Shown: positions 22,928 through 34,024 of the stretch, piece after piece
How positions within the stretch are numbered: the first letter of the stretch is position 1
Layout: every line of letters begins with the position of its first letter
From: Gnetum montanum
Lineage: Eukaryota > Streptophyta > Gnetopsida > Gnetales > Gnetaceae
Reading direction: 5' to 3'
Length of the DNA stretch: 43,456 nt
NCBI GenBank assembly: GCA_015680685.1
Contig: MNCI01027017.1
Location: 1,172 to 44,627, forward strand
Notes under the pieces: generated by a model
Databases searched by the model: none
What the model was told of the DNA's origin: nothing
Seen by the model: the letters and a program-made list of their open reading frames with translations, nothing else
Made by a program: the position numbers and the translations under genes

Positions 22928-22946
22928 GTCCCTGGCAATGGTGCCA
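22928..22946 (-). other. tRNA-Asp primer-binding site of E3
   Basis: On the minus strand it reads TGGCACCATTGCCAGGGAC, one T after the LTR end at 22948. It has two G-to-A changes relative to the E4 site. Confidence 0.82.
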
Positions 22947-22947
22947 A

Positions 22948-23964
22948 TGATGAGCTATGAGGTACCCATATAATCAACCATACGAATACAAGCATTTCAC
23001 ACATAATCCAGTTAAATTCCAAGGACTAAGTGCTTATGTGCCCTTGTGGAATGAGGACAGGTTGGTTGATCATTGTCTTCCCAAGCTTTCATGTATGTCA
23101 CATTTGTATGGTTAAGTAAGCTTAAGGCATATGATTTTTATAGATTTTATGTTTTTATGTCCTACACTAGTAGGGAAGGGGAGAGGTAACTAAGTGACTA
23201 ATTTAACTTAACTACTCATTAACTAAGTTCTAACTAATCCTAACACTAACATTCGTTCCCACTTTCTCTACACATCCTAAACTAGTGCAACACTACTAGG
23301 ATTACCAAACACTAATCCTTATTGGGTTACCAAGCATTACATGCATGTTCGAAGTGGTCATGCTTGTGTAATTTAACGATTTGCTTAATTGATCAAAATG
23401 AATTATTGTGCTAATAACATAAATGTAAAGTGCATAAAGTAAAATAAAATAAAATAAATGCATAAGAAAATAAAATAAAATAAATGCGTAAGAAAAGAAA
23501 TCTCAAGTGTTACAAGGATGAATCAAAGAGCTTATATTTATTACCGTACAGAAGGTGTGCTCAGGTACACAATGCTCAAATAAAGATCTATCCACACTTA
23601 GACCTCCTACTTCGGGCACTTGGAAAATACTCTAAATTTCAAATAGACTACAAGAGTTTCATTACTTGAATACTAAAAGACTTCTCCCCAATTGTGAGCT
23701 TGGGAACTATATTTATAGGCTTGGGAGCAACTACTCTAATAATTAGAGAAATCACTCTAATAATTAGAATAACTACTAAAGTAACAACTAGAGTAACCAC
23801 TCTAATAATTAGAATAACTGCTAGAGTGACCGCTAGAGTAACCACTCTAATAATTAGAGTAACTACTACAGTAACCACTCTAATAATTAGAATAACTGCT
23901 AAAGTGATTGCTAGAGTAACCACTCTAATAATTATAGTAACTACTAGAGTAATCTCTGTCATCA
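22948..23964 (-). mobile_element. 5' LTR of minus-strand gypsy element E3 (U3 type A)
   Basis: This 1017-bp LTR is bounded in reverse orientation by TGATGAG (22948) and by TGTCATCA (23957-23964, a one-base variant of the usual CTCATCA). TATAAATA is at 23717-23710 and AATAAA at 23542-23537 on the minus strand. Type-A U3 repeats fill about 23740-23955. A short-period AAATAAAATA repeat lies at about 23439-23485 in the U5 part. The 3' LTR at 10892 has the same U3 type, and the two ends share a 5-bp target duplication (4 of 5), so they bound one insertion. Confidence 0.88.
23740..23955 (-). repeat. U3 type-A palindromic repeat array (E3 5' LTR)
   Basis: It has about five palindromic CTCTAATAATTAGA-type units alternating with ACTCTAGYRGTT-type 12-mers, ending just upstream of the TATA box of the minus-strand promoter. 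It is open on both strands as a Val/Thr/Ile/Leu repeat that is not a protein. Confidence 0.9.
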
Positions 23965-23969
23965 ATATA
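23965..23969. repeat. Target-site duplication of E3, right copy (ATATA)
   Basis: It directly follows the E3 LTR end and is the partner of GTATA at 10887-10891, with one mismatch. Confidence 0.72.
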
Positions 23970-24577
23970 CCTAAGCACACCTTGTGTATGGCAATAAAGA
24001 CGAGCTCTTTGATTCATCCTTGCAACACTTGAGATTTTTTTTCTTACACATTTCTTTTATCTTATTTTCTTATGCATTTATTTTATTTTATGCACTTTAC
24101 ATTTATGTTATTAGAACATCAATTCATTTTGATCAATTAAGAAAATCGTTAAATTACACAAGCATGACCACTTTGAGCATGCATGTAATGCTTGGTACCC
24201 TAGTAACGATTAGCGTTTGGTAATCCTAGCAGTGTTGCACTAGTTCATGATGTGTATAGCCAGTGGGAATGGATGCTGGTTTTAGGATTAGTTAGAACTT
24301 AGTTAATGAGTAGTTAAGTTAAATTAGTCACTTAGTTACCACTCTCCTTCCCTGCTAGCATAGGACATAAAAACATAAAAGCTATAAAAATGATATGCCT
24401 CAAGCTTACTTAACCATATAATCATGATATATAGGTAAGCTTGGGAAGACAACAATCAACCAACCCATCCTTGTTCTACAAGGGTGCATAAGCACTTAGT
24501 CCTTGGAATTCAATTGGATCATGCATGAAACACACGTATTCATATGATTGAGTGTAGGGGTACATTGTTGCTCATCA
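23970..24577 (+). mobile_element. 5' LTR of gypsy element E2, second part (R and U5)
   Basis: It continues the LTR broken at 10891: CCTAAGCACACCTTGTGTATGG, AATAAA (23993-23998), TTTGATTCATCCTTGCA, and onward to CTCATCA at 24571-24577. It aligns with 33044-33651 of the E2 3' LTR. Confidence 0.87.
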
Positions 24578-24578
24578 T

Positions 24579-24596
24579 TGGTCATTGCTGGGAACT
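24579..24596 (+). other. Primer-binding site of E2 (decayed)
   Basis: TGGTCATTGCTGGGAAC follows the LTR end after a single T. It is a degraded form of the tRNA-Asp site. Confidence 0.75.
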
Positions 24597-24711
24597 TAGT
24601 TGTTTGTGCACTAATTAGAACTTAGGAGATCATTCACATCATTGGAACAAACCCTTAGGGTTGATTGAGAAAATAATAAACAAGAATACATTGCACACCG
24701 AACAAACAAGT

Positions 24712-26990
24712 ATGTCTCCTTCTTCGTATGAAAGTGCCTCACTACCTAGGTCTGAGACAGGAAATAATCGGTGGTGTAATATACATGACGTTGATATGCT
24801 AGTCCCTCAACAAGGTCAAGTGATATATATTTATCCCAATGAGTGTATACTAGACTTTACCTTTATCCTCCATCAAGATGAACAACTACATTTGTGAGAC
24901 TTAGAGGATAACATAGTGTTACCTCACGATCATTTAGTCCTGAGCATGCTTTTTCATGCTCTCACATGAATTGGCATGCCAAACTTACACATAGAATATG
25001 TTGTGCAAGACCATGACTTGAGAAAATACCATCCCATAGAGGCACAACATCAAAGGGACTTGCAATAGGAGAGACATCATAAGTCTTTGAAGGGTAAGTG
25101 ATCCCAAGATGTCTGATATGTCTTAAGTGAAAATGAGGGTGGTGAACCTACCTCAAGCAGTCGTCCACACAACAATGTTCCTTCCCTTGACTTTGGCTAA
25201 GGGGTTGTGTATCAGAACCTTCATTCCACTATTCATAACCTAGGTTTTGATATGCATGGGCACAAAAGTTCGAAAAATGGACAAGGACACATGATAAAGG
25301 TGGACATTTTGATCATAATCTCGATCGAGGCCATGATCGCTAAAGAGAAGGTAGCAGACATCATCATGGTGATGGTTCTCCTTCTTCTTTACCTTCATCA
25401 TCTCCTTCATCCTCTCCTTCAATATCCAGACATACTCATGGGGATAAAGGTAGGAAAAGTGGAAGTCATAGATGAAACAGCCAGGAAAGGGGACAAGGGC
25501 ACTCTAAAGAGTCACGACATAGAAGAAGGGAGAGTGGGGAATAATGTAGGCATCATAGACGCCATGGATAAGACAATCACAATGAACCCCTACTCACTAC
25601 TTGAAGTATGTTAGACATAACTGAGGTTGTTAGAATTCCAACAAGGTAGTAGAAAGATAGTAGGATTAAGAGATTACATATGAACAATATACCACAATTT
25701 GAAGGAGGATATAACTCTAATCCTTAGAGTCATTGACAAGCATTCCATGATGCGTGTATCTTACAAAACATAGAGAATGTATGGAAAAAACTTAAGTTGT
25801 TCCTGCGGACACTAGTTAAAGAAGCAGAAAGCTAGTATGGGTCCTTAGAATCGAAATCTATTCATAGATGAACTACTATGTTAGAATTATTCAGCGATAA
25901 GTACCAAACGTATTCCCAAGTGTCTAAATTGCTAAAGTAAATCCAAGGCTGGAAACAAGAAGGATATCAACCCTTGGATGTTGCCATGGGATGATACTAT
26001 GCACTATTACATCATTGTCCTAACCATGCTTATTTGCAAAGGGATTAACTGTGCCATCTTGTCGATGGGCTTAGGCATGAAACGAGAAGAATCCTTGGGA
26101 CTTATGCCCAAGGAAGATTATCTAAGCTTAGGTCCTATCAAATTCAAAGACTATTGGAGCAATTTGCTAAGGAAGAAGGTGATCTATGGAAGAGAGAAAG
26201 TGTGGAAGAGTATAACTGAGATCCTTCCCTTCGGAAGAAGGAAGTAAGATTTTGTGCAAATTAAGAAGAGTCACCACTCGAAGAGATGGTGAATAGGAAA
26301 AATTTTCCTATCCAAAAGATAACATTAGAAGTTTCAGCAAAGGTAGACCAAATGTGCGATTCCCTAGACAATAGATTTCAATCTGTTCTTAAAATAGTAG
26401 AGGAGTCTAGAGAGCAAGGTAGTGAGAAAAGAAAAAGAAAGAGGCTAAACATGCATGTAGCAAAGGTAAGGGAAAAGTTGCCATCATTGAAGAGGTTGTG
26501 GATTTGGAAATAGACAATGATAGTGGATGTGAGATATATCAACATGACCATCCTAAGAGATGTTACCTTGTAATCTCACATTTGCAGGAGTCTCGGGTGT
26601 ATGTACTCAAATCACGATTAAACAAAAGGCAAACACCCCAAAAGCTACCTTATCCTCAAGGTAACCCAAGGCAGTTCCACCAAACCTTAACATATTATCC
26701 CAATGGAACTCCACCACAACTAATTGAGTAATATCAGTAGTGGTAGCACCCACAATCATGGGGAATGCCACCACCAAGGTAATAGTATCCTTACCGGCAA
26801 CCTATCTCATATGGATATTACATGCAATAGCCAATCTCCCCACGTGACTCTACTGGTCAGATCACTTTTCAACCTCACTACCAAGCCCACGAGTATTATG
26901 GGACTCCCTCTTCTAGAGGCAATATTCTATAAGCATATCATCCTTCTCATTCGGCCGCATCTCTTCCACCAATAGCTCCACTACCATCTA
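24712..26990 (+). pseudogene. Gag of element E2 (decayed)
   Basis: The ATG at 24712 (MSPSSYESASLPRSE) matches the starts in E3 and E4. Next come FTFILHQDEQLHL and EAQHQRDLQ-like blocks, a basic/Ser-rich linker (about 25300-25450) and the gag core (NIPQFEGGYN at about 25685, AFHDACILQNIENVWKKLKL, LRTLVKEAES, LLHHCPNHAY). A Lys/Glu-rich part follows (26160-26510), then the Cys/His motif at 26528-26581. There the second Cys is Tyr (CEIYQHDHPKRCYLVISH). A Tyr/Pro/Gln-rich tail follows (26720-26970). Many stops sit where E4 has Gln, Trp or Glu. Confidence 0.83.
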
Positions 26991-26999
26991 CTCCCGCAA

Positions 27000-28075
27000 T
27001 GCAAGGTGAAATCCCTACCTAGCTGCAGCAATGTAATGCCACAAGGGCTATTAACTCTCAACCTACTATTGGTTCTAACAACCATATAAGGAAAAGACCT
27101 TTCTTTAGAACCAATAGTCCAACCAAGCCCTTGTAATCACAAGAGGTTGATTCCTTAGACACCTCAGTATCAATCAAAACATCGGAGCCCCCTTCAACCC
27201 AACCACTGCACTCAATGCATATAGTCATGCTAACACATGTCATCACTAATTGGATCAAAGCTGGCCATCTTCCTAGGAAATTCTCTAATCCTAGGAGTCC
27301 TCTAATATACTTACAAATTGTGGGAAATAAACCATGCAAGGCTCTTTTGGATTCAGGTTCCAATGTCAACTTGATTTCTCAAGAAATGTACAAGGCTTGG
27401 AACCTACCTCCATTGAAAAAGAGTAACATTCATTTAGAGTTGGCTGACCAGTCCATCACTGTTCCATTGGGACTAGTGGAGGACATCATCACCATTGTTT
27501 GTGGGTGGTCGTACCCAGCTAATTTCCAAGTGATTCAGGTGAAAAAAGGTAATGGGGACTTCTCAATCATAATGGGAAGAGCATGGCTAAGCACCATCGA
27601 TGCCCACCTAGAAATCTATGATCTTTCCCTAGAAATATCAAAGGAAAATACATTAAAAAAATTGAGAAGAAGAAAGTTCCATGCATCTCATACAATGACA
27701 TAGGATGCCATTTCATGCAAAGGTCATGGTTTGTGCAAAGTTTAGCATTGCTTACATGCAATTAGTGTGCATAAGTGATTATCATACAAAGATGCCTGTA
27801 TGCAGTAGCCACATGATAGGAAGACACCCAGTGGCTGATAGTTGATCAAGAAAGTAGTTCACTCATATGCATGGAACCAATTGAGGGTTTGACTTGTGCT
27901 TACCTCGATAGCATAGATGCATTAGAGCAAGTCCACCGCCAACTTCCAAGTCTTAACCTTGAAAATATCAATTGGGGGAAGTTGGAAATACTTGAGAAAT
28001 TTAAGCAAAAGCCCTTCAAGCTGAAACCATTGCCCACCAATATGGAATACATGTTCCTTAAAAAGAATAAATAGA
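27000..28075 (+). pseudogene. Protease and PR-RT linker of E2
   Basis: A frame at 27215-27703 carries PCKALLDSGSNVNLISQEMY with an intact DSG active site (27350-27358). It continues with KSNIHLELADQSITVPLGLV, CGWSYPANFQVIQ and FSIIMGRAWLSTIDAHLEI. It is the only protease in the window with the canonical DSG. The frame breaks near 27650. The linker at 27871-28074 (DALEQVHRQLPSLNLENINW) leads to RT. Confidence 0.85.
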
Positions 28076-29060
28076 TAATTATCAATTCTAAGCTTGCTCC
28101 TCAATAGAAAAAAGAACTATTAAAGGTAATAAATAAATGGTCAAAAGCCTTCACTTGGTCATATCCTAATTTAACTAGAATACGATCCTAAGATATGCCA
28201 ACATAGAATTTACACTGACCCCTCCATGAAACCTCAAAGACAACCATAGAGGTGATTGAACCCTAAGCTAAAGAAAGTAGTTAAGGAAGAAATCAAATAG
28301 CTTCTCAAGGTTGGGTTCATATACCCCATTGCTGATAGTGAATGGGTTAGCCCCTTAGTTATTGTGCCTAAAAAGGAAGATAAATGGAGGGTGTGCATAT
28401 ATTTCAGGCTACTAAATATGGCAACATTCAAAGATCACTTTCCATTGCCATTTCTCGACCAAGTCTTAGACACCATCACAAGGCATCACTATTACAGTTT
28501 TCTAGATGAATATAGTAGATATAACCAAATACAAATAGCCCCAGAAGACCAAGCCAAGACTACATTCATCAATCCTTGGGGAATGTTCACATACAAATAG
28601 ATTCCATTTGGCTTGTGCAATGGCCCTACAACATTTCAATGACTAGTTTTAAGCATATTCCAATAGCAGCTAGGGAATGGCATGAAGGTCTTTATAGACA
28701 ACTTCTCCACTTATGGAGCAAACTTTGATCAAGCCTTGGATCGGTTGGAAGTGTTAAAAAGATGTGTAGAAACCAATTTGAGGCTCAATTGGTAGAAAAG
28801 CCATTTGATGGTCCAAGAAGGTGTAGTACTAGGGCACAAAATCTCACACACAGGGATAGAGGTAGACCCCAAAAAAATCAAAATTATCTAAGGAATTACC
28901 CATGAACCAGAAACTATCAAAGATATTCGATCATTCCTTGGACATACTAGCTACTATAGGAGATTTATTGAAAACTTTAGAAAGGTTGCCAAATCATTGA
29001 TGGAATTAATGAAAAAGGACATACCTTTCAAGTGGACCAGGGAATGTGAATTAGCTTTCC
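28076..29060 (+). pseudogene. Reverse transcriptase of E2
   Basis: A readable frame at 28364-28600 has PKKEDKWRVCIYFRLLN, HFPLPFLDQVLDTI, YSFLDEYSRYNQI and KTTFINPWGMF. It is followed by PFGLCNGPTTFQ and the active-site segment FIDN at 28691-28702, where the second Asp of the FxDD box is Asn (AAC). Downstream are LNW-stop-KSHLMVQEG (TAG at 28793-28795) and SFLGHTSYYRRFIENF. The TAG replaces a Gln codon that is CAG in E3/E4. RT is inactive through both the active-site change and the stops. Confidence 0.87.
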
Positions 29061-29700
29061 AAACTCTAAAATAGAAGCTAGTAGAAACACCCATTCTACA
29101 AGTTCCCAACTAGTCCAAACCATCCCATATCATGACTGATGCATCCAACTATGCTTTAGAAGCTATACTTACATAGTTAGATGACCAAAAGCATCCTTAT
29201 TACATCCACTGTGCAAGTAGAAGTATTGTTGGTGCACAACTTAACTACACTACCATAGAGAAATAATTAATGGTTGTAGTGTTTGCACTAGAAAATTTTG
29301 GACACTATGTATTAGGATATAAAGTATATATATATACATATCATAGTGCAATTTGGTTTCTCATGAATAAGCCAATGGTAAGCTACCGTATCATATGATG
29401 GCTTGTAATCTTACAAGAGTTCAATTTAATGATGATCAATCGCAAGGACACTGAGAATGTAGTTGTTGATCATTTATCTCGATTTCGATGGGACAACAAA
29501 GAGGATGAATATCCAATTTCTGATCATTTCCCTAATGAATTCCTCTTTGCTGGTCTAGTGAATAATCAATCAACCATGGAGAAAAACTGGTACAGTAGCA
29601 TTATTATCTATCTCCTTACCCAGAAAACACCACAAGAGTTAAACCTTAAGAAGAAACAATAGTTTCTTCACCAAGTCAAGTACTTTATGGAGATCAATGT
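29061..29700 (+). pseudogene. RNase H of E2
   Basis: HYYIHCAS-like and NYTTIEK blocks are recognisable at about 29190-29270, but the Glu after NYTTIEK is a TAA stop. The later MDH motif seen in E3/E4 reads TYH here, losing the catalytic Asp. The frame at 29429-29662 (NVVVDHLSRFRWDNKEDEYP) is the tail of this domain and the start of the linker to integrase. Confidence 0.8.
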
Positions 29701-30880
29701 GCAACTTTACAAAGTGTGTCCCGATGGCTTGGTTCGATGGTGTGTTCTCAATATAGATCAACTGTGAGTTCTCCAAAATGCTCATGAGGGTCCTTGTGGG
29801 GGCCATTATGCTAGAAGACAAACATCCATCAAGTTCCTACTTGTACGATATTATTGGCCTACATTATTTTGGGATGCCCATCATTTCGTCCAATCTTGTA
29901 AGTGCTATCAACATGATGGATGAATGACTACTAGAATGGAGGGTCTGCAATAATGGATTCAACTATTAAAACCCTTCAACATTTGGGGAATTTATTTTAT
30001 GGGGCCGATTACACCAATGTCCAATGGAAAAGCTTATATTATTATTGCCATTGATTACCTAACAAAGTTGGCCAAAGTAACTACTGTTAAAGATTGTACA
30101 CCATCTACAACTGCACAATTTTTTCAACAACAAATCATAAATAGGTTTGGTGTGCCGTGCGCACTTATTTTAGACAATGGTACACACTTCACAGGTGCAA
30201 CTTTTCAAAAATTAATGTAATGCTTAGGGGTTGAGCATAAATTGACTACACCATACCACCCCCAATCGAATGGTCAAGCATAAGTCACCAATAGGGAGAT
30301 TACGAAGATATTGACAAGAACCATTAGCAATTTTAAGTGAGACTAAAGCACTAAATTAAATGATGCTCTTTGGGCATATCACTCCACATGGAAACTCTCT
30401 ACAGAATACTCTTCCTATGAGTTAGTGTACGGTAAATTACCAACGCTTCCCATTCAAACTGAGCTTCGTACACTATCCACAACATGTGACCTCGACCTTG
30501 ACCTTGATTTAGCATAGAAATAATGGCTAGTAACCCTTAATTTACTAGATGAAAATTGACTAGTTGCCCTGTCATCTAATGAATTGCACAAGGCATTCAA
30601 TAAGCAACATCAAGACCTAAGGATTAGGAAAGTTAAATATCAACTGGGAGATAAGGTTCTCTACTGGAATCCCACACATGTGTCACAATGTACTATATTT
30701 CAAACAGTATGGGAAGGACCTTATATTATTTATGCAACCTTTCCTTCAGGAGCCATGACCATATACAAACCTGAGAGCCCAGATAAGAAACTTTTGGTCA
30801 ATGTGCAACAAACCAAACCTTTCCAGGAGCTTAGGATAGCCAGTACACATGCTACCTCTCTTGATGGACAACCTTGCTAA
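29701..30880 (+). pseudogene. Integrase of E2
   Basis: The zinc region AHEGPCGGHYARRQ (about 29790-29820) and CKCYQHDG are present. The core has IDYLTKLAKV (first Asp) and LDNGTHFTG (second Asp, 30173-30175). At the catalytic Glu position the codon is TAA (30281-30283), where E3/E4 has GAG. The C-terminal part (30584-30880) reads VKYQLGDKVLYWNPTHVSQ and GPYIIYATFPSGAMTIYKPE, with no chromodomain, and ends at 30880. It is inactive. Confidence 0.86.
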
Positions 30881-32656
30881 CTATTTTAAATCTCCTCCTT
30901 CCAAATTAGTTGTGGGGGATATGGCCACGTATGCTAACCATTCTAGGCCCTCAGTTATTTTTGAATTTTTATTTTNCAGAAAAAGGGGACTGTATAGTTC
31001 CAAGCCAAAGGAGACCATAGAGTTGTATGGATGAGTGGATGGTGTGGACTCATTGCCTGTTTTACCAAAAGAACTATACCTTAATACCAGCATCATAATT
31101 CAAAGGTAAAAATCAAACATTAGCAATCAATATGATATAATTCAATTTACCATCATGAGCACTTATTAGATGACGAATAAAAGTAAATCAAGTAAACAAA
31201 GAAATAGTAAAAACATGAANTTTTCCACTATTCTGACATTGTTCAAATATCAAGAAGCCGAGTGAATAAAAATAAGTCTTTGCATGGTGTGGTTCTCATG
31301 CATAAACATAAAAAAAAGAGAAAAAAAGAGAAAAAGGTGAGAATTCAAAGCACACCCCTTAGACATAATAAAGAAATATGGGCTACAAGCACTAGTTATG
31401 GCACTAGAAAGACATGTTACCCATGCCTGAAGGTTCCCTCTAACCAAGGCCCTTTCTCGCTTCTTGCTTCTCCATCTTGCTCTCTTCAGATTGGTGGTGA
31501 CTCTTTGTGGAATCATTCTTGTTACCTCAGGAGGATGGATTGGCCAAGTGTATTGATGCAAGGTCACTGAATGTGGTTGGTTTGAGTTTGGATTTGGGAT
31601 GAGTTCTACTTAGTTATCTTAACCATGAAATACACAAGGGGCTTACACAACCTTGTTCTTGGGATTCCATTGCATTCTCTCCTCTCCATCTTTCTTTCCA
31701 TTTTCCACCTCATTGCTAGTTTTATCATTAGTCCATTTTGGGTTGATGCATTATTTTTCTTTGGTGAATTATTGTGTGTAAGTTTTTTACTCTTACTTCC
31801 AAATGACATTCCTAGAGCCTATGGACTCTTTGGTTTGTGGGTTTGTCAGGGCATAAAGGGCATGAGCCTGCTTTGGGGAGGATCCATTGACATTTCTTTT
31901 TGGTGTAATTGTTAACTTCTTTCCCTTAAACATTTCCTGTAATCAATCATTTCTTGTTTCATCCCCATCCATGACATCCATTTTATTGGTGTTATTGTTG
32001 ATATTTTTCATCTTTCTTGTTCCTCATGTTTTTCCATCTTATAGCTACCAGAGGTTCACTCTTAGTCATGGAAGCCTTGACACGAATTTTTCAATTTTTT
32101 CCATTTTACTATTCACCTAACCCCTACACCTTAGGTAGTTGCCAGTGAGGGGGGTTCGAACCAGTTTCTGCCATAACCAATACCCAGCCAATGCACTTCA
32201 TATCGAGGTAAGGTATCAACTGCATTGTGGATTATCTATCCTTGCTCATTTTTGACTGTGTTGTGTGTGCAAATGGTGATCATACAAACAATGGACTGGT
32301 CTTGGAGGAAGCACACAGGATGGATCAGAACTAGAGCATTTATGAAAGGAGCAATTTTGGTGGCATGGCTATGGATAAACAATGGAAGGCACAATCTTGG
32401 CATTGGTGGAAACATGCTCCATCTCCTTTCTTTCTCTATTTTTCTCTTCAAGCTACCAAATAAAGGCTTGGATGTCATTTATGTATGAGTGTTCACCACA
32501 ATGGTCATGAACACTAATGTTGTAATATGCTTATTGATTCATTTACTGGGCATGTTGAGTCTATCATCCCATTCTACCATTAATTGTCAATTAGTTAATA
32601 ATCCCATACCTTCCCAATATTTTGTAAAGAACTCAAAGATGAGTTTTCATTCAATC
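30881..32656 (+). other. 3' untranslated region of E2
   Basis: Non-coding DNA lies between integrase and the polypurine tract. It contains two single N positions (30976 and 31220), with the segment between them inverted relative to E3. A segment of about 1.15 kb (31387-32535) is absent from E3 but partly matched in E1. Hydrophobic short frames at 31625-32120 result from T-rich sequence; I see no supported env-like gene. Confidence 0.65.
30977..31219 (-). other. Inverted block between two single Ns
   Basis: The plus strand here matches the plus strand of 11996-12238, although E2 and E3 lie in opposite orientations. Shared landmarks are TTCCAAGCCAA, GTGGACTCATT, CTTAATACC/CTTAGTATC, CAAAGGTAAAAA and GAGCACTTATTAG. 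Only this segment, exactly between N at 30976 and N at 31220, is reversed; the sequence on both sides aligns in element orientation. Confidence 0.88.
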
Positions 32657-32665
32657 ATGGGGGTA
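32657..32665 (+). other. Polypurine tract of E2
   Basis: ATGGGGGTA lies directly before the 3' LTR, as at 5061-5069 in E1 and, in reverse, at 11573-11580 in E3. Confidence 0.75.
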
Positions 32666-33651
32666 TGATGAGAGCAATTATTCTAGTGGTTACTCTAGTA
32701 GTTACTCAAATTATTAGAGTGGTTACTCTAGCAGTTACTCTAGAAATTATTCCAATTATTAGAGTGGTTACTCTAGCAGTTACTTTTGTAGTTATTCTAA
32801 TTATTACAGTGGTTACTCTAGTAGTTACTTTAGCAGTTATTCTAATTATTAGATTGATTACTCTAATTATTAAATTCGTTGCTTCCAAGTCTATAAATAC
32901 AATGCCCAAGCACACAATTAGAAAAAAATCATTTAGTAGTCAAGTAGCGAAACTCTTGTAGTCTATTTGAAAGTTAGAGTATTTTTCAAGTGCCCGCAAT
33001 AGGAGGTCTAAGTGTGGATGGATCTTTATTTGAGCATTGTGTACTTGAGCACACCTTGTGTATGGCAATAAAGACAAGATCTTTGATTCATCCTTGCAGC
33101 ACTTGAGATTTTTTTTCTTACACATTTCTTTTATTCTATTTTCTTATGCATTTATTTTATTTTATCCACTTTACATTTATGTTATTAGCACAAAAATTCA
33201 TTTTTATCAATTGAGAAAATCGTTAAATTAGACAAGCATGACCACTTCGAGCATACATGTAATGCTTAGTAACCTAGTAACGATTAGTGTTTGGTAATTC
33301 CAGTAGTGTTGCCCTGGTTCAGGATGTGTACGACAAGTGAGAATGAATGCTGGTGTTAGGATTAGTTAGAACTTAGTTAATGCGTAGTTATGTTAAATTA
33401 GTCACTTAGTTACCTCTTTTCTTCCCTACTAGCACAAGACATAAAAATATAAAAGCTATAAAAATCATACATCTCAAGCTTACTTAACCATACAATCGTG
33501 ACATACAGGTAAGCTTGTGAAGACAACAATCAACCAACCCATCCTTGTTCCACAAGGGCGCATAAGCACTTAGTCCTTGAAATTCGACTAGATCGTGCAT
33601 GAAATGCTCGTATTAGTATGGTTGAGCATAGGGGTATCTTTCCACTCATCA
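32666..33651 (+). mobile_element. 3' LTR of gypsy element E2 (U3 type A)
   Basis: This complete 986-bp LTR is bounded by TGATGAG and CTCATCA. The type-A repeat array is at 32668-32878, TATAAATA at 32892-32899 and AATAAA at 33067-33072. It is the only uninterrupted type-A LTR in plus orientation and serves as the reference for the split 5' copy. The flanking 5-mers (CTTAA before 10523, CATGA after 33651) match at only three positions, so the target duplication is uncertain. Confidence 0.9.
32668..32878 (+). repeat. U3 type-A palindromic repeat array (E2 3' LTR)
   Basis: It has the same palindromic and 12-mer units as the arrays at 10525, 11449 and 23740, with more point changes (for example ATTACAGTGG and TAGATTGATT). 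Confidence 0.9.
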
Positions 33652-34011
33652 CATGATTACCTTGACCCTTTGATTCTCATGAACAAATAAATAATCTTAG
33701 TTTCTTCTTATAGATGAAATTTTTCTTGCTACATTTTAACATGATTTTTCAAGGCTTCTTAGCTTAGATTTTCATGGTGCATCATCATTATGATGCTTTT
33801 GAGTTATTATGTGGCTTTCCTAAACCATCTCATAACTCTCAAGATTGGCTCATTTCTTACTTGTCGTTAATCTCCAAATACCTTGGAATTATACACTTTA
33901 ATATTTTCTCTTTTAGTTTTGAATTATAATAATTTCTACTTCTTCTTTCATGTGTTGATCTTTGCCATTTCTTTTCCTTGGGGCCATATTAAGTATTAAT
34001 TTCTCCAACTT
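33652..34011 (-). other. 5' internal remnant of outermost copia-like element
   Basis: On the minus strand a short leader after the primer site leads to ATGGCCCCAAGGAAAAGAAA (about 33990-33970), a possible gag start reading MAPRKRNG. Stops follow quickly. E2 begins at 33651, so the rest of the internal region continues at 10522 and below. Confidence 0.4.
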
Positions 34012-34024
34012 GGCTCTAATATCA
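34012..34024 (-). other. Initiator tRNA-Met-like primer-binding site
   Basis: On the minus strand it reads TGATATTAGAGCC, directly after an LTR ending in GTGACA. It matches TGGTATCAGAGCC, the common Ty1/copia primer site, at 11 of 13 positions; both differences are G-to-A or C-to-T. Confidence 0.7.

Noticed and set aside
30849-31096. Small frames on both strands around 30976
   Set aside because: They cross an N and the edge of the inverted block.
31625-32120. Hydrophobic frames in the E2 3' region as a possible env-like protein
   Set aside because: The hydrophobicity follows from T-rich sequence; the frames are short, overlap, lack signal, cysteine pattern or fusion features, and are not matched in E3.
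10518-33656. 5-bp target duplication of E2 (CTTAA/CATGA)
   Set aside because: Only three of five positions agree, which is not convincing.
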